Shown here: piece by piece, positions 7,560-15,564 of the stretch
How the letters are laid out: every line of letters begins with the position of its first letter
Position numbering within the stretch: position 1 is the stretch's first letter
Assembly (NCBI GenBank): GCA_030537695.1
Contig: JAUNVJ010000008.1
Coordinates: 1-46,626, forward strand
Direction: 5' to 3'
DNA: 46,626 bases
Source of the DNA: Tissierellia bacterium
GTDB taxonomy: Bacteria; Bacillota_A; Clostridia; Tissierellales; Peptoniphilaceae
Notes under the pieces: model-generated
The model's database searches: none
What the model saw: only the letters and a program-made list of their open reading frames with translations
Told to the model about the DNA's origin: nothing
Position numbers and translations under genes: made by a program

Positions 7560-8882
7560 TCATTCGTCAAAAATTGCATTGACAAAAGATTCCATATTAA
7601 AATCTTGTAAATCTTCAATTCCTTCTCCTACCCCGACTAATTTAATAGGAATTTGAAGCTCCGATTGCAAGGCGATTACAACTCCACCTTTTGCAGTTCC
7701 ATCTAGTTTCGTCAAAGCTATTCCGGTGATATCACATGCTTCTTTAAATGTTTTTGCTTGATTCATGGCATTTTGGCCCGTAGTTGCGTCCAAGACTAGG
7801 ATTGTCTCACGATGCGCATCTCCATATTCACGATTGATGATACGATTGATCTTTTCCAGCTCTTTCATGAGATTAGCTTTATTGTGAAGTCTACCTGCAG
7901 TATCGCAGATCAAAATATCGGCATTTCGAGATTTAGCTGCTGCTATTCCGTCAAAAATTACTGCTGCCGGATCTGCTCCTTCACTGTGGGAAATCACATT
8001 GACCTGTGCTCGATCTCCCCATTCTTTTAATTGATCGATGGCAGCTGCTCGGAAAGTGTCTCCCGCTGCAATCAACACGGATTTGCCCTCTTTTTTTAGT
8101 CTTGCAGCTAATTTGCCGATCGTTGTCGTCTTTCCAACTCCGTTTACACCTACTACTAAATAAATTGATGGTGCTTCTGTAATTAGTTCTGATGATAAAT
8201 CTTCATTCATCAACTTCTTAGTCTCTTCTTTTAAAAGACTTTTTACTTGAGTGGGATCATTGATTTTATCCCTTATGATACGTTCCCGTAAGTTGTCAAT
8301 GAGCTTCATGGTTGTATCCATTCCAATGTCGGCAGATATTAAAATATCTTCTAAATCTTCCAACATGTCATCATCAATTTTCACATAGGATCCTAAGACG
8401 GTATTAATTTTGATGCCGACTTCTTTACGAGTTTTGGTCAAACCCTCTTTTAGTCTTTGCAAAAGATTAGGTTTCGAGTTTTCCTTTTCTTGGGAATCAT
8501 TTGATGTCGATTCCAAGGAAAATTCAATATTCCCATTTTTTGAATGATCTATTGAATCTTCTATTTTATCGGCATCTGATTCTTCTTTTTCTATCGTAAG
8601 ATCTAGGTTATTTTCAGATTTTAAAGTTCCCTCGACCTCTTCCGGCAAGGATCTTGTTGCAGTTGAATTTTCTTCCTTAGACTCATCTTTCAAAGGTTTT
8701 TCCATACGCTCCGATGAAACTGATCCCAATCCATTTTGATTTTCTGTTTGGACATCAGCTTGTTGTAATTCTTCTTCAGTTAAATTCTCCTTCGAATTCG
8801 ATTCAAAATCTTCTGCTGTGTTTCTGTCCTCTTTAATCATATTGTCTTCTTTTGAAAATTTTTCTTTAAACCATTTAAACAT
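7560..8882 (-). CDS. ftsY: Signal recognition particle receptor FtsY
   Basis: This 440-residue membrane-associated GTPase is the docking partner of Ffh. Residues 1-140 are an acidic, low-complexity A domain with many Glu/Asp/Ser/Asn and a short amphipathic start (MFKWFKEKF) that probably contacts lipid. The NG domain follows, with the P-loop GVNGVGKTTT at 245-254, AAGDTFRAAAIDQL near 270, CDTAGRLHNKANLM near 325 and TKLDGTAKGG near 394. The ATG is preceded by TAGGAGTT, in which TAG is the smc stop. The enzyme pair Ffh/FtsY is thus encoded in adjacent but separately transcribed units. Confidence 0.97.
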   Translation of the reverse strand: MFKWFKEKFSKEDNMIKEDRNTAEDFESNSKENLTEEELQQADVQTENQNGLGSVSSERMEKPLKDESKEENSTATRSLPEEVEGTLKSENNLDLTIEKEESDADKIEDSIDHSKNGNIEFSLESTSNDSQEKENSKPNLLQRLKEGLTKTRKEVGIKINTVLGSYVKIDDDMLEDLEDILISADIGMDTTMKLIDNLRERIIRDKINDPTQVKSLLKEETKKLMNEDLSSELITEAPSIYLVVGVNGVGKTTTIGKLAARLKKEGKSVLIAAGDTFRAAAIDQLKEWGDRAQVNVISHSEGADPAAVIFDGIAAAKSRNADILICDTAGRLHNKANLMKELEKINRIINREYGDAHRETILVLDATTGQNAMNQAKTFKEACDITGIALTKLDGTAKGGVVIALQSELQIPIKLVGVGEGIEDLQDFNMESFVNAIFDE

Positions 8883-8891
8883 TTATAACTC

Positions 8892-11800
8892 CTATTCATT
8901 TAATTCTACAGAAAAAATTTTACTGATTCCCTTTTCTTCCATGGTGATTCCATACATTACATTGGCAATCTCCATTGTCAGTTTTCGATGTGTTATAATA
9001 ATAAATTGAATGTCTTTAATTAATTGTAAATATTCCACATACCGTTTGATATTGGCATCGTCCAATGCCGCATCAATTTCGTCCAGGATACAAAAAGGTG
9101 CCGGTCTTGCTTTTAAAAGAGCAAATAGAAGAGCCACTGCCGTCAACGACCGTTCACCGCCTGATAACAGGGACAGAGATTGGAATCTTTTGCCCGGGGG
9201 CTGTGCTTTTATTTCAATTCCCCCTTCCAATACATTACCTTCTATTTCTATGGAAGCTTTACCACCATGAAATAAGATGGCAAATATCTCATTAAAATAC
9301 GCGTCAATCTCGTGAAAGGATTTTTTAAAATTTCTTTTCATTTCTAAATCCAATTCTTTTAATATATTTAAGATTTCTTCTCGAGAAGTCATCAAATCGT
9401 CTCTTTGTTTTCGATTAAATTCCAAACGCTCCGAAATTTTTTTATATTCATCAATGGAAGACAAGTTTACATTCCCTAGATGATTGAGTTGGGATTTAAG
9501 TTTCTTCACTTCTCCTTCTGTAGTTTTTTCATATTGCTTTTCAATATAATCTGATATCTCCACTCGATAGACATGATACTCCGTATACAATTTATGGTAC
9601 GAATCTGAGATGAATTCCTCCTTCCGCTCAATCTTATTTTTAAGTTTTTCAAAAGATCCTGACTTTTCCATCAGCTGATCACGCAGTCGATTGTTTTGGT
9701 CTCTAAGATCTTTTAGTTCATTGATTAAATCTCCACGGGTGTTTTGTTCTTGCTTTATTTTTTTTCTACTGTCTTCTATTATGATCTGATGCTTGGAATA
9801 TTTACTTTTCAGTACTTCTACTTTTTCTTCATTCGCTCTTTCTTGGTCTTGATGGCTCTTAATCTCATCCAGCCAATTTTCCATTTCCAGTTTACGGGTA
9901 TCAACTTCACTTTTCACTCTGTTTTTTTCTTGGATGGAATAATTTTTCTTTTCCGATAATTCTTTCAGACTGAATCCGATATTTATAATTTCCTGTTGTA
10001 AGATTTTAACTTTGTCTTTCTTGTTTTCTAAATCCTCATTCGTATCAGGAGTATCCGAAGCTTTTATCTGATTGGAAATACGAGTCATCTCTTCCTCATA
10101 AACTCTCATTTTTGAAGCATCTTCATGAAGACTTCTTTGAAGCGATTCACTCTCTTTTTGATACCGGTTTAAATATTCAGTATTTATTGTAATAGATTGC
10201 TTTATACCGTCGATTGACTGATTGAGTTCAATCAATTTATTTTTGTCTCTATTTATGATCGTTAGAAGTGATTCTTTTTCAATATGATATTCTTTCAATT
10301 TATTTTCGCATTCCGTGAGATAACGCAGAGTTTCATTATATTCCGCGGTTGTCGTGGATACTTCTACCTTCAACTGTTCGATTTCTTTCTGTCTTTTTAA
10401 AAGTTCAACACCCCCCTGATAGATGCTTCCCCCGGTGATGGAGCCGGAAATGTGGAATAAATCTCCCTTTAAGGTCACTAAGCGAAACTTATTCCATCTT
10501 TGAGCAGAAAGACGACTTGCATTTTCAAAGGTATCAACAATCAGTATTCTTCCCAACAGGTTTGAAAAAACATCTTTAAATATTGGATCAAAATGAATCA
10601 AATCATCAGCACGACCAATGACTCCTTTATCTTTATACTTTTCCAGATTCAAATCGAGGGAAGATCCTTTTACACGGTTTATCGGTAAAAAGGTCACCCT
10701 TCCTAATTTTTCCCGTTCCAGTATATGGATCATTTCTTTAGCATCCTTATCAGTGCCGACTATAATATTTTGAGACGCTCCCCCCAAAGCCACGGAAATA
10801 GCTTGTTCAAATTCTTTGGGAACCTCCAATTTCGTAGCCACAGGTCCAAATAAAGACTGTTCAAATAATTTTCTTTTTTTACAATAATTCATAAAACTTT
10901 TAACGGATTTGTTAAAACCTTCATAATTATTTGCAAGATTTTGTTCCAAATTTAATTTTGTCTTTAATGTTTCCATCTTCCGTTGGATTTGAAGCATTTG
11001 ATTTCTTTTTGCTTCTTCCAACTTGCCCACTTTGTCTTCTTCAATGACTATACTCTGCAATTTCGATTCTAATTTTTTTACCATGTTGATTCGATTAAAA
11101 CATTTATCAGATAGTTTTTTTTCCGTCTTTTTATAATCTTCTTCATTTTGCAACAGTTGGTCGATATGACTTTGTAAACTGATGGAACGTTCTTTTTTTT
11201 CAGCGAGAATATTACGCAATGTCTCTTTTTTAAAGGTTATATTTTCTATGACAGCCCTTAAATTCATTTGTTCTTTTTGATACTCTTGATGATTTTTTTC
11301 ATAAATTTCAATTTCTTTTTGAAGTTTTTCTAATACATGTTCTTTTTGTTTGCGATCGAAGGCTAATTTTTGAGAGTCTTCCTCTAATTCCTCTACTTGT
11401 TTTTCTAATTTTTTTAAATGGTCTTTAGAAAGGGAAATAAAATGCTCATTCTTTTCCCTTTGTTGTTGCAAGCGAGAGATATCTCTTGATAAGCTACGAT
11501 TTTTTTCTAAAAATATTTCTATACTTGATGAGTTGTGATTTGTTTTTTGTTGATAGAAGTCGGATCTTTCTTTTAATTTTTCAATTTCTTTTTCCTTCTC
11601 TTCCAATAAGAGATCCATGCGATTTTCCAGTCGCTGATTTTCCGCTATTTCTTCTTGTAAAACATAGATAGTATTCTCAATTCGATGGATCTCATCTCTG
11701 GATTGGTCTAATTCCCATCTTGTATTCTTCGTCTTATTATATAGATAATTTACTTCTTTCTTTTTTAATTCATTATAAATTTCTAAATATTTATTGGCGA

Positions 11801-12431
11801 TTTGGGATTGTTCCCGTAATCGATCTGCTTGTTGTTCAATCTCCAGTATAATATCATTGAGTCGTATTAAATTTTCCTCTGTTTTCAATAGCTTTTTTTG
11901 AGACTGATTTTTTTTATATTTGAACTTTGAAATTCCAGCCGCTTCTTCAAAAACAGCTCTTCGATCTTCCGGCCGATCACTTAAAATGCTCTCAACTTTA
12001 CCTTGTCCGATAAGAGAATATCCGTCTTTTCCAATTCCTGTATCCATAAATAAACTTTTGATATCTTTAAGGCGACATTTGGTATTATTGATGAGAAATT
12101 CGCTTTCTAAGGATCGATACATTCTACGAGTTACCGATACCTCACTATAGTCTAAGTCCAATTGCCGGTCAGTATTGTCAAAAACAATGACAACTTCAGC
12201 AAAACCCAAGGGGCGACGTTTATCAGTACCTGAAAAAATAACATCTTCCATTTTGCTCCCTCGCAAGGATTTAGCACTAGTTTCCCCTAAAACCCACATT
12301 ATGGCATCGGTAATGTTACTCTTCCCACTTCCATTAGGACCAACGATGGCTGTAATCGATTGATTAAATTCAATTGTAGTTTTCGTTGCAAAGGATTTAA
12401 AACCCTGCAAAGTTACCGACTTTAAATGCAT
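8892..12431 (-). CDS. smc: Chromosome partition protein SMC
   Basis: This 1179-residue ATPase is the core of the bacterial condensin, acting with ScpA and ScpB to organise and segregate the chromosome. The Walker A motif GPNGSGKSN is at 31-39, the Q-loop/R-loop region near 145, two long coiled coils (about 170-500 and 660-1010) flank a hinge at about 505-650 (FGPVATKLEVPKEFEQAI, LLGRILIV, TLKGDLFHISGSITGG), and the C-terminal head has LSLLSGGERSLTAVALLFA and the Walker B CILDEIDAALDD near 1105. The length is normal. The start overlaps the upstream radical SAM gene by 10 nt. Confidence 0.98.
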   Translation of the reverse strand: MHLKSVTLQGFKSFATKTTIEFNQSITAIVGPNGSGKSNITDAIMWVLGETSAKSLRGSKMEDVIFSGTDKRRPLGFAEVVIVFDNTDRQLDLDYSEVSVTRRMYRSLESEFLINNTKCRLKDIKSLFMDTGIGKDGYSLIGQGKVESILSDRPEDRRAVFEEAAGISKFKYKKNQSQKKLLKTEENLIRLNDIILEIEQQADRLREQSQIANKYLEIYNELKKKEVNYLYNKTKNTRWELDQSRDEIHRIENTIYVLQEEIAENQRLENRMDLLLEEKEKEIEKLKERSDFYQQKTNHNSSSIEIFLEKNRSLSRDISRLQQQREKNEHFISLSKDHLKKLEKQVEELEEDSQKLAFDRKQKEHVLEKLQKEIEIYEKNHQEYQKEQMNLRAVIENITFKKETLRNILAEKKERSISLQSHIDQLLQNEEDYKKTEKKLSDKCFNRINMVKKLESKLQSIVIEEDKVGKLEEAKRNQMLQIQRKMETLKTKLNLEQNLANNYEGFNKSVKSFMNYCKKRKLFEQSLFGPVATKLEVPKEFEQAISVALGGASQNIIVGTDKDAKEMIHILEREKLGRVTFLPINRVKGSSLDLNLEKYKDKGVIGRADDLIHFDPIFKDVFSNLLGRILIVDTFENASRLSAQRWNKFRLVTLKGDLFHISGSITGGSIYQGGVELLKRQKEIEQLKVEVSTTTAEYNETLRYLTECENKLKEYHIEKESLLTIINRDKNKLIELNQSIDGIKQSITINTEYLNRYQKESESLQRSLHEDASKMRVYEEEMTRISNQIKASDTPDTNEDLENKKDKVKILQQEIINIGFSLKELSEKKNYSIQEKNRVKSEVDTRKLEMENWLDEIKSHQDQERANEEKVEVLKSKYSKHQIIIEDSRKKIKQEQNTRGDLINELKDLRDQNNRLRDQLMEKSGSFEKLKNKIERKEEFISDSYHKLYTEYHVYRVEISDYIEKQYEKTTEGEVKKLKSQLNHLGNVNLSSIDEYKKISERLEFNRKQRDDLMTSREEILNILKELDLEMKRNFKKSFHEIDAYFNEIFAILFHGGKASIEIEGNVLEGGIEIKAQPPGKRFQSLSLLSGGERSLTAVALLFALLKARPAPFCILDEIDAALDDANIKRYVEYLQLIKDIQFIIITHRKLTMEIANVMYGITMEEKGISKIFSVELNE

Positions 12432-13501
12432 ATATTCTCCATTATTATATAATCCAATATATTGATTTCATCTTTCTCTCCATCGACCTCCACTATGAGA
12501 TGATAAGAGGGCAAGGATAAGCCATGTACTTTTAATTGTGAAAGTTTAAAAGTATTGATTAATTTTTGTTTCGTTTGTTTTTTATACCCCACGATATTGG
12601 ATATCTCTTTGGAGGGGGCATAAATTGACACATTCCTAGTTAGAATATCATGTTTTGTAAAATATTCATAGAGGCCTTTATAATAAAGAAATTGCCAAAC
12701 AAATTGACCAAAAGATTCGTGGAATGGACCGGATACAATATCTCCTCCCCATCGAATACTATCCGTGGTCTGTAGACCCATTCGAATCACGGGAATTTCA
12801 TGATTTATATATTGTATAAGTAGAGCAGCAGTAATTTTTATACCTTCCAAAAGTGTCAAAGGAATATAATTGCCTTTCTTATACTCTTTTTCCAGTGGCG
12901 TTTCCTTAATCACGATTGTGGGATAAATTCGTACGAAATCCGGTTCCAAATCTATAATCCTTTGTGTCGTTTCAAAACTCTTTAAAAAGGTATCTTTCGG
13001 CAAACCAATCATTTGTTGCAAACCTAATGAAAAGTGATGCTTTTTTATTAAATCTACGCTTTGATAGACGGCTTTTGCATCATGGCCTCTCTCAGATGCC
13101 GCTAATACATCAGTTGCTAAACTTTGTACACCAAGTTCTATTATATCCACACCGTATTTTTCTAAATTATTTAAGATGCGATCATCGATGGCATCAGGGC
13201 GAGTTGAAATTCTTATTTTATGAATAAAACCCTTCTTTTTATATTGAAATGCTACTTCTAAAAGTTCATTTTGCAAATTAGGATCTATCGCTGTAAAGCT
13301 TCCTCCATAAAACGCGACTTCAATATGACTTTTATTCCTAAAATAAGACAGATATTTCATGATCGTTTCTTCGACGATATCTTTTGAAATATCTGTTGAT
13401 TTACCCGTTATCTTTTTTTGGTTACAAAATATACAATCATGAGGACAACCTAGATGAGGAACAAAAATAGGTATGATATTAATTTTTCCCAAAAATTTCA
13501 C
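12422..13501 (-). CDS. Elp3-like radical SAM protein without acetyltransferase domain
   Basis: This roughly 359-residue protein is a radical S-adenosylmethionine enzyme. The cluster-binding motif is GCPHDCIFCNQ near residue 20 (C-x3-C-x2-C), followed by AFYGGSFTAIDPNLQ near 90, RISTRPDAID and DIIELGVQSLATDVL, and GLPKDTF near 190. The pattern matches the radical SAM half of the Elp3 family, which modifies wobble uridine of tRNA, but the protein ends before a GNAT acetyltransferase domain would begin. Homologues of this short kind are common between rnc and smc in clostridia; their reaction is not established to my knowledge. The frame extends into rnc. I chose GTG at 13501 (AAAGGATGG just upstream); a TTG at 13492 or a longer form starting at 13531 is possible. 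Confidence 0.8.
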   Translation of the reverse strand: MKFLGKINIIPIFVPHLGCPHDCIFCNQKKITGKSTDISKDIVEETIMKYLSYFRNKSHIEVAFYGGSFTAIDPNLQNELLEVAFQYKKKGFIHKIRISTRPDAIDDRILNNLEKYGVDIIELGVQSLATDVLAASERGHDAKAVYQSVDLIKKHHFSLGLQQMIGLPKDTFLKSFETTQRIIDLEPDFVRIYPTIVIKETPLEKEYKKGNYIPLTLLEGIKITAALLIQYINHEIPVIRMGLQTTDSIRWGGDIVSGPFHESFGQFVWQFLYYKGLYEYFTKHDILTRNVSIYAPSKEISNIVGYKKQTKQKLINTFKLSQLKVHGLSLPSYHLIVEVDGEKDEINILDYIIMENICI

Positions 13502-14192
13502 CCATCCTTTCCAATGCCATCTTTGCAGCATTTTGTTCAGATTTCTTTTTGGTCTTACCTATTCCCCATCCCAGTTTTTTCTTATTGATCTTAACATCTG
13601 TATAAAATGTCCGATCATTATCCGGACCAAGGGTTTTTGTCAATTGATATTCTGGTATCATCCCTTTTTCTTGCAACGCTTCTTGAAGAGCCGATTTATA
13701 ATCATTATTAAAGTGATAGGAATCTAATTTTAAAAATACTTCTCGATATAAATGTAACACAACCTGTCTTGTTTCCTCATAAGAGCTGTCGAGATAGACA
13801 GCTCCTATTAAAGCCTCCAAGGCATCTGCCAATATCGAACTTCGGTAGCTTCCTCCACTTTTTGCCTCTCCTCGTCCAAAACGGATGAATTTTCCCAATC
13901 CAATTTTATTGGCTAATAGTGAGAGAGTATGCTCATTGACTAATTGAGCTCTGATCTTTGATAATAATCCCTCTCGATTCTCCTTCATCTCCAAAAAGAG
14001 ATACTCTGCAATGACAAAGCCGATAATGGAATCCCCTAAAAATTCCAATCGTTCATTGCTCTGGGAATACTTCATATTATGTTCATTGACATAAGAACTG
14101 TGAGTCAGTGCAATATCCAAAAACTTTTGATTTTTAAATGTATAATTTAACTGCTTTAGAAAGGAGTCTCTAGATTTTGACACATCTTTCAT
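13479..14192 (-). CDS. rnc: Ribonuclease III
   Basis: This 237-residue double-strand-specific endoribonuclease processes rRNA precursors, the SRP RNA and some mRNAs. The catalytic signature NERLEFLGDS is at 46-55, with further acidic residues in DALEALIGAVYLD near 122-134. A double-stranded-RNA-binding domain occupies about 162-232 (DYKSALQEALQEKG, ..., KKKSEQNAAKMALERMG). The ribosome binding site GAGGAATAAG includes the acpP stop codon, so translation follows acpP closely. The 3' end overlaps the next gene. Confidence 0.97.
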   Translation of the reverse strand: MKDVSKSRDSFLKQLNYTFKNQKFLDIALTHSSYVNEHNMKYSQSNERLEFLGDSIIGFVIAEYLFLEMKENREGLLSKIRAQLVNEHTLSLLANKIGLGKFIRFGRGEAKSGGSYRSSILADALEALIGAVYLDSSYEETRQVVLHLYREVFLKLDSYHFNNDYKSALQEALQEKGMIPEYQLTKTLGPDNDRTFYTDVKINKKKLGWGIGKTKKKSEQNAAKMALERMGEIFGKN

Positions 14193-14197
14193 TTTTC

Positions 14198-14422
14198 TTA
14201 TTCCTCTTCTTCAATAAAGTTTATCACATCGCCAATTGTCTTTATACTCTCCAGTTTTTCATCGTCTAATTCAAGATCAAACTCATCTTCAATAGACATC
14301 ACCAGTTCTACTAATTCGATGGAATCAGCATTTAAATCTTCTTCAAATGACATTTCTTCATTTAAATCATCTATGTCCATATTAAACTGTTCTGCGATTA
14401 ACTGTAAAATTTTATCCTTCAT
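14198..14422 (-). CDS. acpP: Acyl carrier protein
   Basis: This 74-residue acidic four-helix protein carries acyl chains for fatty acid and phospholipid synthesis on a 4'-phosphopantetheine arm. The attachment serine is S34 in LNADSIELVEL. It ends in a Glu run (FIEEEE) whose codons supply the purine-rich ribosome binding site of rnc. The gap from plsX is one base and its GGGAG binding site lies in the plsX C-terminus. Unlike in Bacillus, fabD and fabG do not separate plsX and acpP. Confidence 0.97.
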   Translation of the reverse strand: MKDKILQLIAEQFNMDIDDLNEEMSFEEDLNADSIELVELVMSIEDEFDLELDDEKLESIKTIGDVINFIEEEE

Positions 14423-14423
14423 T

Positions 14424-15425
14424 TTATGCTCCCTTCATTTCATTTTCAAGATTTTTTTCAATTTCTTCAATGATGTTTTTATGCACCATTTCAATGGCAA
14501 TTTTGGCTGCATTCATAATTGCACGATCATTGGAATTGCCATGGGCTTTAATGACTAAGTTTTGAATACCCAATAAAATGGTTCCACCAATTTCAGATGC
14601 ATCTAATTTTTTAGTAAATTGAGAGAATGTATTTTTTATCTCTCCTTGTACTGTATTGGGCAAATCAGAATTTTTCAATGTTTCAAATAAGCCTTTTAAT
14701 ATATATCCTGCCGTTCCTTCTACTGATTTTAATAAGATATTGCCGTCAAAACCGTCACATACAACGACATCTGATTTTGTAACGGAAATATGACTAGCTT
14801 CTACATTTCCAATAAAATTCAAAGAGGAGTTTTCCAGTATTTGATAGGCTTCTTTGGATAATTGATTTCCTTTTCCCGGTTCTTGTCCAACATTCAAAAG
14901 TCCTACCTTTGGATTTTGAATTCCTTTACATACCTTTAAATAAGCAGAACCTAATTGCGCAAATTGCATAAGTAAATCCCCATCGCAATCCATATTGGCC
15001 CCGGAGTCTATAATCATGGTTTCGCCATGTATCCCCGGCAAAAAAGTTGGTAATACAGCTCTTTTTACTCCTTTTATTCTACCGATGAGAAAAAGTCCTC
15101 CTGCAAGCAAGGCTCCCGTGCTTCCCGCTGAAATAAAAGCGTCTCCCTTTCCTTCTTTTAATGCTTTTAATCCAATCACAATACTTGAATTTTTTTTCTT
15201 ACGAATGGCAAAGGCCGGTTCTTCATCATTTTCAATTTTTTCTTCCGCCGGAATAATTTCCACTTTCGACTCATCATATGATAAATCTTCCAGTACTTTT
15301 TTTATTTCTTCTTCTTTTCCTATCAGTCCGATTTCTACATCAAATTTGTTGGATGCATCAATAGCTCCTTTTACAATAGAAAAGGGAGCATTGTCTCCTC
15401 CATTTGTATCAAATAATAATTTCAT
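14424..15425 (-). CDS. plsX: Phosphate acyltransferase PlsX
   Basis: This 333-residue peripheral membrane enzyme converts acyl-ACP to acyl-phosphate for the PlsY glycerol-phosphate acyltransferase, the first step of phospholipid synthesis in most Bacillota. Visible motifs are DTNGGDNAP at 6-14 (usually DAMGGDNAP; the two changes are conservative in position), SAGSTGALLAGG near 100, DSGANMDC near 140, NVGQEPGKGNQL near 178 and VCDGFDGNILLKSVEG near 222. GGAGGT precedes the ATG. It heads the plsX-acpP-rnc-smc-ftsY unit. Confidence 0.96.
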   Translation of the reverse strand: MKLLFDTNGGDNAPFSIVKGAIDASNKFDVEIGLIGKEEEIKKVLEDLSYDESKVEIIPAEEKIENDEEPAFAIRKKKNSSIVIGLKALKEGKGDAFISAGSTGALLAGGLFLIGRIKGVKRAVLPTFLPGIHGETMIIDSGANMDCDGDLLMQFAQLGSAYLKVCKGIQNPKVGLLNVGQEPGKGNQLSKEAYQILENSSLNFIGNVEASHISVTKSDVVVCDGFDGNILLKSVEGTAGYILKGLFETLKNSDLPNTVQGEIKNTFSQFTKKLDASEIGGTILLGIQNLVIKAHGNSNDRAIMNAAKIAIEMVHKNIIEEIEKNLENEMKGA

Positions 15426-15447
15426 AATACCTCCATAATCTTATTTT

Positions 15448-15476
15448 AATATATCTGAAATAATTAAAAAAATCAA
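15448..15476 (-). promoter_or_regulatory. Candidate promoter of the plsX operon
   Basis: The minus strand reads TTGATT (15471-15476), 17 nt, TATATT (15448-15453), about 23 nt before plsX ATG. The only other gap feature is the PFOR terminator, so this is the best candidate. Confidence 0.6.
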
Positions 15477-15512
15477 TCATTTTACCACAAGTTCTACATT
15501 GATGAGAAATAG

Positions 15513-15541
15513 AAAAAAGGACCCGAAAAAGGTCCTTTTTT
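15513..15541 (-). terminator. Terminator of the PFOR gene
   Basis: An 11-bp stem (arms 15513-15523 and 15531-15541; GGACC/GGTCC core) with a 7-nt loop lies 24 nt after the PFOR stop. It has T runs on both strands, and on the minus strand the stem itself ends in six T. Confidence 0.8.
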
Positions 15542-15564
15542 ATTGCTATTTTACGTATAATGAA

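Noticed and set aside
14995..15438. A 147-codon plus-strand open frame opposite plsX
   Set aside because: It is the complement of a strongly conserved gene, has no ribosome binding site and its protein is low-complexity. The same holds for other antisense frames opposite ffh, smc, hprK, uvrC, the permease and ygeY.
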